Shown here: piece after piece, positions 53,601 through 59,522 of the stretch
Layout of the letters: each line of letters begins with the position of its first letter
Numbering within the stretch: the first letter of the stretch is position 1
Notes under the pieces: generated by a model
The model's database searches: none
The model's input: the letters and a program-made list of their open reading frames with translations, nothing else
What the model was told of the DNA's origin: nothing
Program-made: the position numbers and the translations under genes
NCBI RefSeq assembly: GCF_051020985.1
Contig: NC_135001.1
Coordinates: 21,383,896 to 21,447,895 of the forward strand
Origin: Nomia melanderi
Lineage: Eukaryota > Arthropoda > Insecta > Hymenoptera > Halictidae
Reading direction: 5' to 3'
DNA: 64,000 nt

Positions 53601-54250
53601 CTAGGTTTACGGGAATTTATTGTACAGTTTATTCTATTGTTCTGGGAAGTTGATATTCGTCCATTTAGAAATTTTAGAAATTGTAGATGTAGAAACAGAC
53701 AATCAGGATTCATATTCGTGTAATTGGATCAACGAAAACCGATTGAAACATTTACCAAATAATGTTTATAAAATTCAATATTTATTGTACAGTTTATTCT
53801 ATTGTTCCTGGGGAAGTTGATATTCGTCCATTTAGAAATTTTAAAAATTGTAGATGTAGACAATCAGGATTCATATTCGTGTAATTGGATCAACGAAAAC
53901 CGATTGAAACATTTACCAAATGTTTATAAAATTCAATCTGCGTCAAATTGACGTGTTCCGTAAACCTAGTGTTAACAGTAGTCTTGTAGTATTTTTATAC
54001 GAATCGAATTTAACGTAATTCATTCAAATAAATTTGAACAATATTCGAATCGTCTTACCATCGGCTCGTCGGTGTTCTTCTGGAACTGGACCAGCCTGAC
54101 ACGCGTCACATTTTCGAGGTCTAGATCACCGTCCTGACCCTCGAGATCATCGCCTCCGTTCAGATAAGGGAGAAGAGGCGGCGGCGTCACTCTCGTGGCT
54201 TCTTCGCCGTAAACTTCGTGTCCGGCTACATCGTGCGCTTGCAACAGCGC
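13618..54250 (-). CDS. CASK: CASK 3' half: nine coding exons, partial gene
   Basis: Exons in transcript order are 54250-54059, 53092-52928, 51476-51402, 23460-23223, 15821-15702, 15575-15459, 14948-14841, 14774-14599 and 13797-13618. They total 1371 nt, exactly 457 codons including the stop, and every junction has AG and GT dinucleotides. The product is the last 456 residues of a MAGUK scaffold: end of L27 (1-20), linker, PDZ (about 50-137), SH3 (about 145-213), basic hook (224-245) and guanylate-kinase-like domain (about 268-450). Known CASK is a membrane-associated synaptic scaffold binding neurexin and syndecan tails through PDZ, Lin-7 and Mint through its N-terminal half, and protein 4.1 through the hook. 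Family length is about 900 residues, so the CaM-kinase and first L27 exons are missing from the window. MPP/p55 paralogues are excluded by near-identity to CASK across the PDZ, hook and C-terminus. Confidence 0.95.
14011..14298. mobile_element. Chimeric TTAA element: D left half, A right half
   Basis: The left part is family D (TTAACCCTTAGCGCTCCAGA through AATCGAATAATTTTA). From GAACTATTTTATTTCGATGT on it is family A, ending CTCTCGAGTGCAAAGGGTTAA-type terminus. TTAA is intact at both outer ends. Confidence 0.8.
14295..14421. mobile_element. TTAA element family J fragment
   Basis: Starts at the TTAA ending the chimeric element and ends GTACGCCAAGGGGTTAA. The reverse complement of its right end matches the family J copy at 54906. 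Confidence 0.65.
14599..14774 (-). CDS. CASK: CASK exon: guanylate-kinase-like core
   Basis: This 176-nt exon starts with the last two bases of a Gly codon, then THEDAMYGTKLETIRKIHEE, ILDVEPQALKVLRTAEFAPY and VVFIAAPVFQNMAD. The YGT and ILDVEPQALK motifs are hallmarks of the MAGUK guanylate-kinase fold. The acceptor is TGCGTAG at 14775 and the donor is GAC followed by GTAAGTAA. The PVFQNMAD part is the variable loop, which differs from vertebrate CASK. Confidence 0.96.
14841..14948 (-). CDS. CASK: CASK exon: GMP-binding-like segment
   Basis: This 108-nt exon encodes TTRPPRNDEENGRNYYFVSH, then DEMMADIEANEYLEY, with split His and Gly codons at the two ends. The TTRPPR and YYFVS motifs correspond to the GMP-binding lobe of guanylate kinases. 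The acceptor is GTTTCAG and the donor is TACG followed by GTAAATG. The following intron is only 66 bp, near the lower limit for insects. Confidence 0.95.
15332..15403. repeat. 40-bp tandem duplication
   Basis: TTGTTCGTATAAAATATTTT recurs 40 bp apart within the 510-bp CASK intron upstream of the 14948 exon. Confidence 0.9.
15459..15575 (-). CDS. CASK: CASK exon: guanylate-kinase-like domain, degenerate P-loop
   Basis: This exon encodes PAFQRKTLVLLGAHGVGRRH and onwards to YAYPIP, with split codons at both ends. The P-loop region reads GAHGVGRR: a true guanylate kinase has GxxGxGK, so the ATP-binding Lys is Arg (fragment residue 282). That is typical of CASK, whose domain works as a protein-binding module. 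The acceptor CGACAG at 15576 yields Tyr-Pro before AFQRK, two residues more than the human KLPAFKRK that I recall. The only other nearby AG gives the wrong frame. Confidence 0.95.
15702..15821 (-). CDS. CASK: CASK exon: hook region and entry to guanylate-kinase-like domain
   Basis: This 120-nt exon begins with two bases completing a Val codon, then NCSIFGRKKKQYKDKYLAKH and a stretch ending TYEEVVKLP plus one base. The KKKQYKDKYLAKHN segment is the basic hook between SH3 and the guanylate-kinase-like domain that in CASK-type MAGUKs binds the FERM domain of protein 4.1. The acceptor is TTTCCAG at 15822 and the donor is CCCT followed by GTAAGT. The next intron is only 126 bp. Confidence 0.96.
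17236..17462. repeat. 111-bp tandem duplication, two copies
   Basis: ACTATTCAGACGATCATTGT recurs exactly 111 bp apart, and both copies end in TATCACGTGAACT and ATAAAGAATAATTT. Confidence 0.9.
17475..17721. mobile_element. TTAA element family E
   Basis: Complete copy from TTAACACGTTGAACGCCGCA to CATTCAACGTGTTAA. It carries the perfect 20-bp palindrome GGGGGTCGCCGGCGACCCCC at 17683-17702, next to the right terminus. Confidence 0.9.
19178..19399. mobile_element. TTAA element family B
   Basis: Complete copy from TTAACACTAGAATTACCGAG to TAGTAGTTCTAGTGTTAA with TTAA at both ends. Confidence 0.9.
19631..19834. mobile_element. TTAA element family D
   Basis: Complete 204-bp copy from TTAACCCTTTGAACTCTGTA to TGTAGCGCTAAGGGTTAA. 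Confidence 0.9.
20904..21211. mobile_element. TTAA element family C with internal duplication
   Basis: Runs from GCTAAAACTACCAGACGTCA to GTAGCTTTAGTGTTAA. An internal segment starting TTTTGCAATTATTAGAAAGA occurs twice about 107 bp apart. Confidence 0.85.
21884..22076. mobile_element. TTAA element family G
   Basis: Complete copy from TTAACGCTAGGTTTACGGAA to GTAAACCTAGTGTTAA, TTAA at both ends. Confidence 0.88.
22194..22946. mobile_element. Family K element containing a family C element
   Basis: Outer termini are TTAACCCTTTGCGATCG and GACCCGCAAAGGGTTAA. Inside, 22590-22882 is a family C copy (CAACACTAAAACTACCAGAG to GTAGTTTTAGTGTCAA) carrying the same internal duplication as the copy at 20904. 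The nested copy is flanked by TCAA on both sides rather than TTAA. Confidence 0.75.
23223..23460 (-). CDS. CASK: CASK exon: SH3 domain
   Basis: This 238-nt exon starts in phase 0 with IFVRAQFDYDPLEDELIPC and ends KNKQEQ plus one base (G of a split Val codon). It contains the ALYDY-like RAQFDYDP, the GIAFKTGDILQIISKDDHYWW core with its paired Trp, and the GLIPSPEL exit of the SH3 fold. The acceptor is CCAACAG before ATT and the donor is CAAG followed by GTAAAA. At fragment residue 209 the codon CGG (23268-23266) gives Arg where CASK and p55 proteins I recall have Trp in an ELQEWR motif. The exon sits in a CpG-rich block. Confidence 0.95.
23943..23980 (+). other. G-rich run, possible G-quadruplex
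   Basis: GGGGATGGGTGGCGGGGCGG with further GG pairs, about 480 bp before the SH3 exon, on the CASK template strand. Only three runs have three or more G, so a stable quadruplex is uncertain. Confidence 0.4.
24319..24496. mobile_element. TTAA element family A, diverged
   Basis: Left end TTAACCCTTTGCACTCGAG is intact; the right end reads CTCTCGAGTGCAACGAGTTCA, a decayed terminus. Confidence 0.75.
25593..25640. repeat. GA/GATA microsatellite
   Basis: AAAGAGAGAGAAAGAGAGAG followed by ATAGATAGAG units. Confidence 0.9.
26595..26910. mobile_element. Chimeric TTAA element: A left half, J right half
   Basis: Begins TTAACCCTTTGCACTCCGAA like family A. From about 26740 it follows family J (CAAGCTCATGTACCACTTTA, GATAACAGCAAAATAGTT) and ends at the TTAA shared with the next family A copy. 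Confidence 0.65.
26907..27156. mobile_element. TTAA element family A
   Basis: Complete 250-bp copy from TTAACCCTTCGCACTCGACA to CCCCTCGAGTGCAAAGGGTTAA-type terminus. The inner palindrome GGCGGCTGAGAGTCGCC lies near its right end. Confidence 0.88.
27730..28144. mobile_element. Family J element containing a family B element
   Basis: Outer termini TTAACCCTTTGCCCTGCGAT and AAGGCAAGGGGTTAA enclose a family B copy at 27897-28092 (ACACTAGAACTACCTAGC to GTAGTTCTAGTGTTAA). Confidence 0.8.
29570..29665. repeat. Pyrimidine-rich tract
   Basis: Plus strand is almost all C and T (CTTTTCTTTTCTTTT units), purine on the CASK sense strand. A similar shorter tract occurs at 29909-29939. Confidence 0.9.
30298..31005. 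mobile_element. Family K-like element containing a double family B composite
   Basis: Outer ends TTAGCCCTTTGCAGTCC and GGACCGCAAAGGGTTAG form an inverted pair with TTAG on both sides. Inside are two family B copies, 30385-30590 and 30659-30873, separated by a 65- to 70-bp spacer that recurs in the composite at 51937-52446. Confidence 0.8.
31191..31434. mobile_element. Family A-like TTAA element with a different inner hairpin
   Basis: Ends TCAACCCCTTGCATTCGAAA and CCTCGAATGCAAAGGGTAA are diverged family A termini. Its hairpin GGCTCCGTGACGGAGCC at 31400-31416 sits where other A copies have the AGTCACC palindrome. Confidence 0.65.
32150..32950. other. CpG-rich block inside the giant CASK intron
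   Basis: About 800 bp with many CpG and high GC inside AT-rich intron. Open on both strands without recognisable protein. It could be an intronic promoter, enhancer or unrecognised exon. Confidence 0.35.
34306..34925. repeat. 620-bp polypurine tract
   Basis: Plus strand is nearly pure purine built from GAGAGAAATAGAGAGAAAGA and GACACAGAGAG-like units. The minus strand is open as Ser/Leu/Tyr repeats, a by-product of composition. Confidence 0.95.
35564..35598. repeat. GT dinucleotide microsatellite
   Basis: About 17 GT units with one GA interruption. Confidence 0.95.
36880..37075. mobile_element. TTAA element family I
   Basis: Complete 196-bp copy from TTAACGCGTCGCGTACCGGC to TACCGGTACGCAATGCGTTAA-type terminus, TTAA at both ends. 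A fragment of the same right end is at 56522. Confidence 0.8.
37341..37540. repeat. 101-bp tandem duplication, two copies
   Basis: ATTGGAATTGAAACRATTGA recurs 101 bp apart and both copies end GACAAGCTTCACTTTAAATA. Confidence 0.9.
38297..38796. mobile_element. 500-bp TTAA element with a nested family H element
   Basis: Outer inverted ends are TTAACACATTGAGCG and CGCTCAATGTGTTAA. Inside, 38314-38606 is family H, with ends TTAACCCTTCGTGGGCC and GGCCCATAGAGGGTTAG, placed 17 bp from the outer left end. Confidence 0.82.
39655..39825. repeat. GA-rich polypurine tract
   Basis: GACAGGAAGACAGGAAGACC grading into GAGAGAGAAAGAGAAAGAG units on the plus strand. Confidence 0.92.
41643..41681. repeat. GT dinucleotide microsatellite
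   Basis: Uninterrupted run of about 19 GT units, the longest perfect dinucleotide run in the window. A shorter GT run lies at 43033-43050. Confidence 0.95.
42317..42602. repeat. Long near-perfect inverted repeat
   Basis: Left arm 42317-42442 and right arm 42481-42602 are inverted copies with two mismatches and one 4-bp gap over about 125 bp, separated by a 38-bp AT loop (TCATATATATTTATAATATA at its start). Transcribed on either strand it would form a long hairpin. Both strands encode the same AT-rich open frame because of the symmetry, so those frames are not evidence of a gene. Confidence 0.95.
43935..44215. repeat. 133-bp diverged tandem duplication
   Basis: TATTTCGACATTGGMAACTT recurs 133 bp apart, followed in both copies by TTTTTCAATAAAACAA and AAATTAAAAGATTT. 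Confidence 0.85.
46566..46789. mobile_element. TTAA element family C
   Basis: Complete 224-bp copy from TTAACAATGAAACTACCAGA to GGTAATTTTAGCGTTAA. The inner palindrome GGGTCAAACGACCC lies 22 bp inside the left TTAA. It lacks the internal duplication of the other copies. Confidence 0.9.
46786..46965. mobile_element. TTAA element family A
   Basis: TTAACCCTTTGCACTCGAG to CCGAGTGCAAAGAGTTAA. It shares its left TTAA with the end of the preceding family C element. Confidence 0.88.
48475..48898. mobile_element. Family F element split by a family A element
   Basis: Family F (CACATGCGGTACACGTTAAT ... GACACATGGTCAAG ... GAACGCGTTAA) is interrupted at 48536-48755 by family A (TTAACTCCTTGCACTCGAG to CTCGAGTGCAAAGGGTAA). 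The uninterrupted family F copy at 5212-5441 shows where the break is. Confidence 0.85.
49850..50061. mobile_element. TTAA element family A
   Basis: TTAACCCTTTGCACTCGAG to CAAGTGCAAAGGGTTGA. The inner palindrome GTGACTCTCAGTCAC lies at 49868-49882, near the left end. Confidence 0.9.
50312..50531. mobile_element. TTAA element family D, inverted
   Basis: TACTCCAGGTTGTTTTGTAA to GAGTTCAAAGGGTTAA; the left end is decayed. The sequence following it up to about 50760 is duplicated at 62382-62545. Confidence 0.85.
51138..51401 (-). CDS. CASK: Candidate alternative CASK C-terminal tail (read-through of PDZ exon)
   Basis: If the donor at 51401 is not used, the reading frame runs on for 87 codons to a TAG at 51140-51138. 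The tail is rich in Ser, Thr, Ala and Lys (VSPKTQTQSQ at the start, then repeated SKSKPSKNKSS-like motifs) and ends in basic RRRLNPLSALRSRKS. It is GC-rich, uninterrupted and free of TTAA elements, unlike the intron beyond it. Such a form would end CASK after PDZ, without SH3 and guanylate-kinase-like domains. An internal GTAAGT donor exists but its phase (1) does not fit the SH3 exon. No convincing poly(A) signal follows the stop, so this may instead be low-complexity intron. Confidence 0.4.
   Translation of the reverse strand, partial: VSPKTQTQSQHLATANKTASSAAVSTSTGSDAAAAKLGKSVKTSSATTSKEKSSKSKPSKNKSSASSTESTPRRRLNPLSALRSRKS
51402..51476 (-). CDS. CASK: CASK exon: last PDZ strand
   Basis: This exon encodes 25 residues, REARGSVTFKIVPSYRS then APPPCEVQ, completing the PDZ fold and starting the PDZ-SH3 linker. 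The acceptor is CTGTTGCAG before CGT at 51476. I chose the donor CAA followed by GTAAGC at 51401 because it matches consensus well and keeps phase 0. A second in-phase donor (GAG followed by GTACAA, GT at 51407-51406) would shorten the exon by two codons. The next exon in the full-length transcript is about 27.9 kb away. Confidence 0.9.
51643..51829. mobile_element. TTAA element family G
   Basis: TTAACACTAGGTTTACGGAA to GCAAACCTAGTGTTGA. Inside the left end is ACGCGTCAAATTCACGCGT, an interrupted palindrome. Confidence 0.88.
51937..52446. mobile_element. Composite: two family B elements plus spacer
   Basis: Family B copies at 51937-52152 and 52223-52446 in the same orientation flank a spacer (ACATTCGGAGACCATAGCAT to TTAGAATGCATCAAA). 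The same spacer with the same two flanking B copies occurs at 30385-30873, and homology stops at the outer B ends in both places. Confidence 0.88.
52547..52700. mobile_element. Short E-like TTAA element
   Basis: TTAACACATTCGTTGT to GGAATGTGTTAA, 154 bp, TTAA at both ends. Confidence 0.65.
52928..53092 (-). CDS. CASK: CASK exon: PDZ core
   Basis: This 165-nt phase-0 exon encodes 55 residues holding the PDZ carboxylate-binding loop and GITL strand (start GITLKMNEDGKCVVARI), the [20 protein letters not shown] segment and the helix ANQSVNALQKIL. PDZ domains of CASK bind C-terminal tails of neurexin and syndecan type. The acceptor is CTTGCAG before GGA at 53092 and the donor is CTC followed by GTAAGTG. 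The intron to the upstream exon is only 966 bp. Confidence 0.96.
53177..53378. mobile_element. TTAA element family A
   Basis: TCAACCCTTTGCACTCGACA to CTCGAGTGCAAAGGGTTAA, in the 966-bp CASK intron upstream of the PDZ exon, only about 85 bp from its acceptor. Confidence 0.88.
53595..53975. mobile_element. TTAA element family G with internal duplication
   Basis: TTAACACTAGGTTTACGGG to CCGTAAACCTAGTGTTAA. The interior starting TTTATTGTACAGTTTATTCT occurs twice about 161 bp apart. Inner palindrome GCGTCAAATTGACGTG lies near the right end. Confidence 0.88.
54059..54250 (-). CDS. CASK: CASK exon: end of L27 and L27-PDZ linker
   Basis: This 192-nt phase-0 exon encodes 64 residues starting ALLQAHDVAGHEVYGEEA and ending QKNTDEPM. 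The opening is the last helix of the second L27 domain, which in CASK pairs with Lin-7 (veli). Then comes the proline-rich VTPPP linker, an acidic Asp/Gly stretch, and the first PDZ strand (ENVTRVRLVQF). The acceptor is TTGCAG before GCG at 54250 and the donor is ATG followed by GTAAGA. The upstream partner exon, expected to end around a PHF-type L27 motif, was not found between here and 64 kb. Confidence 0.95.
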
Positions 54251-54635
54251 CTGCAACAAGGAACAAAGTTGGGAATTTAGTATCGCGCCGGAAACTAACG
54301 CAACGTGACGTAAAGCAGACTAATATCGCGAAAGGAACAACGGAACAATATAGTTTCGAAAGTTCAACGCCATTCGATATTTGTACCTTTCATACGATAA
54401 CGGTTACCGTATTATTTCGACGACACCGAAGAATTATTCATCCGATGCTGATTAAAATTATAAAGTGAATTGCATTATACTCCTATGGTGACGTTTATTC
54501 GAAACTCATTTTAATCAGGTTATCGTGTACTTAGTGATAGGGTCTAAAGGTTTCTCTTGAGAAAAAAATGTTAGAACGAAATTCAACGGTTTGTTGAAAT
54601 TCAAATCTGCAGCAATTTCTAACAAATTTCCTGGT

Positions 54636-54909
54636 TTAACCCTTTGCGGACGAATGTCGACACTTTACCGAGATCGAACTTTCATGTTTGTAATACTAAG
54701 TTGCAAACAAATTATTCACCCACTCGAACAACAAGAAACCAGGGCATAATTTCCTTATTCCATATTATTTAGGCATTCGATGTGTGATTTCGCAGAACCT
54801 ACAAAAGGTTTTGTATATTTCGAAGAATCTTCTTTGACTAAAGTTCACGTACAACAAAATTCCTATTTTCCAACACGTTTGCGACCAAACAGTTTTGTAC
54901 TGCTATTAA
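54636..54909. mobile_element. TTAA element family L
   Basis: Starts TTAACCCTTTGCGGACGAAT. Its interior GGTTTTGTATATTTCGAAGA recurs at about 57605. The right end runs into the TTAA starting the next element. Confidence 0.55.
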
Positions 54910-55086
54910 CCCCTTGCCGTATTATTTACTTCTGCTACTAAGCTCGTGCAAAATGTTTCCACTGCACTTTATGTACAAATTTTCTTTCATAATATATTGA
55001 TAATAGCAAAATAGTTTTCTTCTTTGATCCACGCGCATTGACCAATATTCACGAGTCTCACTCGTCATTGTACAGCAAGGGGTTAA
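54906..55086. mobile_element. TTAA element family J
   Basis: Complete 181-bp copy from TTAACCCCTTGCCGTATTAT to GTACAGCAAGGGGTTAA, TTAA at both ends. Confidence 0.85.
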
Positions 55087-56044
55087 GTTTGTTATACTTT
55101 CAATTATATCGATACATTGTACAGTACACACGGATTATTTATTTAACATTCGTTATGCACCACAACAAAAGATCCTTCGAGCCGGATCTCAAGAAACAAA
55201 AGACAACGTACTTTCGATTCATTGTAACGAGTCGCGCAGTGCAATAATGTTACAAAGATATTCCACTTTTGTCCACGATGTTTCAGAAGACGTTCGTAGA
55301 CGAGGTATTGTCTCACGGAAATATTATGCCCCGTAATCGGTGTTAGCCGTTGGTTTCCCGAGTCCCTCAATTCTTAGGGCAAACACTGGTAATGGCACAT
55401 TTCATCAAACCGCTTCCTTGATTGCGACACACAGATGGTCCCTTGAAACAAGCTATTTGCACAGGACGTTCGAATTTGCGGTTGAATCTTGGCCTTGGTG
55501 TTCCAAGTTCCAACTCCCGCCCAGACACGTCTCAAACCGCGAACTTCTGCAAACTACTTCAATTATACGGACGAATTCGCGGGGTAGCTCGGCTGCAGTT
55601 CATCCGAGCCCCCATTATACGCCGTTAAAAGTGTCGGATCGGTTACGCGAAACAGGGATGTTTGCGCAACGGAAATTTACAGACACGTACCGTCCACGGT
55701 GAATGCTAAGGTGTGCCGGATTTTCAATATTTTTCCATGATCGGCGATCACATTGGGAAACTATTTGCTGAACAAACAGGGGAAAAAGTTATCTCAAAAC
55801 TTCAATGTTTTCCGATATTCGTATTTTCTTTTCGCGACACGGTCAGTACACCGGCGGCAGTTATTTACACGGGCAATGTTAATATTTGATCGAAAGAGCC
55901 GGTCTCCCAATTAGAAAACAAATAATTTCCGCGTCAATGTTTAGTCTATTTATAAAACTGGCGCAACCTCGATTTCCGCTATCAGAGAATAAGTTTACAT
56001 TTCAACGTTTACGTATTTTCCTTTGGCATCTGGATTCCTATTTG

Positions 56045-56267
56045 TCAACTCTTTGCACTTGAATGTTTCTCAAATGTTCAACGTTTTCCGACGAGATGTA
56101 GGTCACATTGTTCGAAACTTATTGAACGATAATTCATTGATAAATTAAGCGACAGAGGTGTTTTATTCGAATATTTCACGTAGCAATGCGAACGTTAATT
56201 TGAAATATTAAATATTCAACTTTAGTTTTGTTGTATCGAGAGTCACCTCTCGAGTGCAAAGGGTTAA
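56045..56267. mobile_element. TTAA element family A
   Basis: TCAACTCTTTGCACTTGAAT to CCTCTCGAGTGCAAAGGGTTAA-type terminus. Confidence 0.85.
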
Positions 56268-56521
56268 TTCTTCGTTCTTTTCTCAACCAGGCTCGCAAAG
56301 ATTGCGTTATGCACTACCAAGGTATTGTAGGGTTTTTCCAGATGAGTGACTGAGTGTGAGATTAATGGTTTGCTGTGTGTGCTTCATGTTTGGTAAGTAG
56401 TGTGACTGTGTTTGGAAAATCTTGAGTGGCTGAAAGAATGCGAGGAAGAGTGTCTGGAACCGAGCGACTGGAGTCTATATTATTTTCTATAAAGTTTCTT
56501 CATAGAAAAACGAGATTTCTC

Positions 56522-56629
56522 GTTACCGGTACGCAATGTGTTAATTCGTATTCATATATGGATATTCATTAATTTTACACTGCATAGATTTTATAATCAC
56601 GAACAAAAATTCGGCCTATAGAGGGTTAA
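56522..56629. mobile_element. Fragments of families I and H
   Basis: CGTTACCGGTACGCAATGTG matches the family I right end, and TTCGGCCTATAGAGGGTTAA matches the family H right end. The final TTAA is shared with the next element. Confidence 0.6.
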
Positions 56630-56870
56630 CCCTTTGCACTTGAGAGGTGACCCTCACTCACCACTTGATTTCATACAATAAAACTATAAAATTTAATATT
56701 TAACATTATATTTCCTATAATGCATAATTTTAAAAAATATTCAAATAAAACAGCTTTGCTCCTCAATGTACGCGTGATTTCGTCGATATAGTTTCACAAA
56801 ATATCGATTTCATCTCATCAGAAAATATTCAAATATTTCTAATGAAAAACTTCCGAGTGCAAAGGGTTAA
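56626..56870. mobile_element. TTAA element family A
   Basis: Complete 245-bp copy from TTAACCCTTTGCACTTGAGA to CCGAGTGCAAAGGGTTAA. Inner palindrome GGTGACCCTCACTCACC follows the left end. Confidence 0.9.
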
Positions 56871-56959
56871 TCCCACAGTACAAACTCCGTGAGCGCGAAA
56901 TTACGGTCTCATTCGATCAACAATCAAGTTCTATCTACTTATTTGTTATTGGAACGGCA

Positions 56960-57480
56960 ATTTTCCTGCTTAGGGTGAGGCGGTCGAGTAACCTCTTAAC
57001 CCCGCGGAAAGGGGGAAAAGTAAACCCTCTAAACCCTCAAACGTCGCGGGAAGAGGCGGCCGGTGTTCTTTCACCGATTCCTCGAGCTCCTTGGTCGTCG
57101 ACACGTTCAGTGGGTTCTAAGACTTTTTCAAGCCCCCTAATGAGGGAAAAGTCACGTCGGTTGACTCGAGGAAGCGGAAGACGGAAACGGCGGACGACGA
57201 CGACGAGTGGATGGCTGCTCGCGTTGCGGCCGGCGCACGATACGGCATGCCGCGCGGCATTCCAGTACGTCGCAAAGTGTCGGAATAATACGCCGGAGGC
57301 GTGCCGATGTCTGAAGAACGTCGCGGATACGGGGGACGATCGTTCGAATTCCTGCGAGCCCCGACAGGATAGATTACACGAATCTCCCCGACCGTTCCTC
57401 GAACATCCCCCGGTGTTCACGCTCGATGACCAACAGAAGCGTTCGAACATTCCACGCTTCCGTTCTTCGAAGAAATATTT
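56960..57480. other. CpG-rich block upstream of the PDZ-coding exons
   Basis: GC-rich 520 bp, open on both strands (169 codons plus, 137 codons minus) with no domain recognised. It lies about 2.7 kb upstream of the L27-PDZ exon in the direction of transcription, a possible site for an internal CASK promoter. Confidence 0.3.
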
Positions 57481-57737
57481 TTAACCTCTCAGCCAACGCC
57501 CAATTTTCAATTTCTTGAAATCTCCTGAATTCCTCTTCCTCCGTTGGAGATACTTAATAAATTCTTAACACTGGGTAATCGATAATTCAGCTTCATCTGC
57601 TTAAGGTTTTGTATATTTCGAAGAATCCTCGTAGAGGTTGCAATAAAATAGAATGTCTGACTCGACATAGGACTGCTAAGGGTTAAGCAACGAAGCTATT
57701 TTACTTGAATATTCCACATAGCAATACAAAGTTTCAT

Positions 57738-57812
57738 TTAACACTAGGTTTGATTGAAATATTTACCAAATAATGTTTGTAAAATTCAATCTGCGTCAAA
57801 CTGACGCGTTAA
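57738..57812. mobile_element. Short family G remnant
   Basis: TTAACACTAGGTTTGATTGA to GCGTCAAACTGACGCGTTAA; only the ends remain, including the inner palindrome GCGTCAAACTGACGC. Confidence 0.75.
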
Positions 57813-58205
57813 AGATAGCTTATAGCTATCTTTTATTCTAGACAATCGAAGGAGATGATAATTAAATGGTAGAGAAAGAAAGCTCTGAAAAAGGTTTCAC
57901 TGTGCTGGCGTCGTGAAAGGTCAACACTGAAGATAAAGAAAATTAAGAAAAACTTTTCCTAGAGGTCTAGAATGCTATACGATTAATTATTGTCGCACAG
58001 GTTATCTTTCACTTCGCTCTTTATACATAGGATTAACCACTACTATAAATACTAAATTTGTTTATTAGAAATCTTGCATATTATATGTTTCAAATCAATT
58101 TGGAAAATTGCCATTTCTGCGACAATTGCCTGTCGACGTGTACACGTCGCTGACGTTCCTGTAACAGAAGCATCTCGACGTGGCACGTCTTTCCACCGCA
58201 AGTGG

Positions 58206-58400
58206 TTAACGCGTTGAATGCCATGGGGGTCACCGGTGACCCCCAAGCAAATCAAATTACTAAACGACGATTATTCGCACACATTTCTATATTATAAATA
58301 ATGCTATCCATCGCGATGACGTTCAGTTCGATGAACGTGCAATGATGATAATCCAATTCAGTCAAATGATTTAATATTGTATTTTTACCATTTTTACCAA
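58206..58400. mobile_element. TTAA element family E, inverted, one end decayed
   Basis: TTAACGCGTTGAATGCCATG, then the perfect 20-bp palindrome GGGGGTCACCGGTGACCCCC at 58225-58244, then the family E interior. The far terminus is not recognisable. Confidence 0.8.
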
Positions 58401-59402
58401 AAAATTGTGATAAATTCAGTTCTCATACCTAACATACTCGTTTTAGTAAACGATTACAAAGGACGAAAAATCAGGAGACAGAAGTGGTACTGATTTATCC
58501 CGGCAAGAATCGGTAAGTCAGCCGATCGTGTTTCCTGACTCAGCTGTAAACACCCACCGTCGAAGTAACAGACGGAACACGATGAAATAAGTGTGCGTCC
58601 GTTCCTACTGCCGGTTACTTGAAATCGCGCCAAAATCGTCGCATGGCTCGCACCGATAGCCGCGACACGTTTCTATTTCCCGTGCGCCGCGGACGCCTAA
58701 TCTATATGTAAATCCCGGCCGCGGAGGAAAGCATGTGCGAAGTGAAACACGCGAAAGCGCGGGGATATCGGGCCAATTTTCTCGTGATTCCGCGAGAGCG
58801 GCCGATCCACGCGAAAACAAGCGGCGGGAAAATTCGGTCGATAGCGGTACTAACAACAGAAGCTGATCCGTCCAGCTGCAAAACGAACTCCAATCCTACC
58901 AATCGGGTAAATCAGAACGACGGAATATTACGCTGATTCGAGCTGCTCTGGTGTTTCATCGACTCGAACGTCGGGACGCTGTCGGGTTCGTTGGAAAGAG
59001 GTTCCGCGTGACTTCCGTACAACTTCTATTATTATTATTGTTTTTCCCTTTCGCTGTCTCGATTTTTATCTGGTTCTACTATGTTTCCGTTCATATCTAT
59101 GTTCGGGGATTCAGGAATTTTTTAAATATTACATACATTTCAATTATTGTTGCTTTTTAGATTGTGCTTTATGTGTGTGCTGATTCCCTTTTTTCTCTGA
59201 CCTATTTTGATGACTCCTGTTCTTACATTATTTTTAATATTATTATTATTATCGTTCATGTTGTTGTTGGATTCAGGAATTTCCTGTTACACATGTTTCA
59301 ATTACTGTAGCTTTTTAGATTGTGATTTATGTGTGTGATGATTCCCTTTTATTCTGTGAGCAATTTTGATATGACTCCTGTTCTTACCACATTATTTTTA
59401 AT

Positions 59403-59455
59403 ATTATTATTATTATTATTATTATTATTGTTGTTGTTATTATTATTGAAACTAA
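59403..59455. repeat. TTA trinucleotide microsatellite
   Basis: ATTATTATT run with TTGTTG interruption. Confidence 0.95.
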
Positions 59456-59522
59456 CTTATTGTAACTTGGAGAGACCAAGAGTAAGTAGAAATTTGTTTC
59501 CTATATCAATAATTCGAATATG

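Noticed and set aside
56975..57484. 169-codon plus frame and 137-codon minus frame
   Set aside because: Both strands are open because of high GC. Kept only as a candidate regulatory block.
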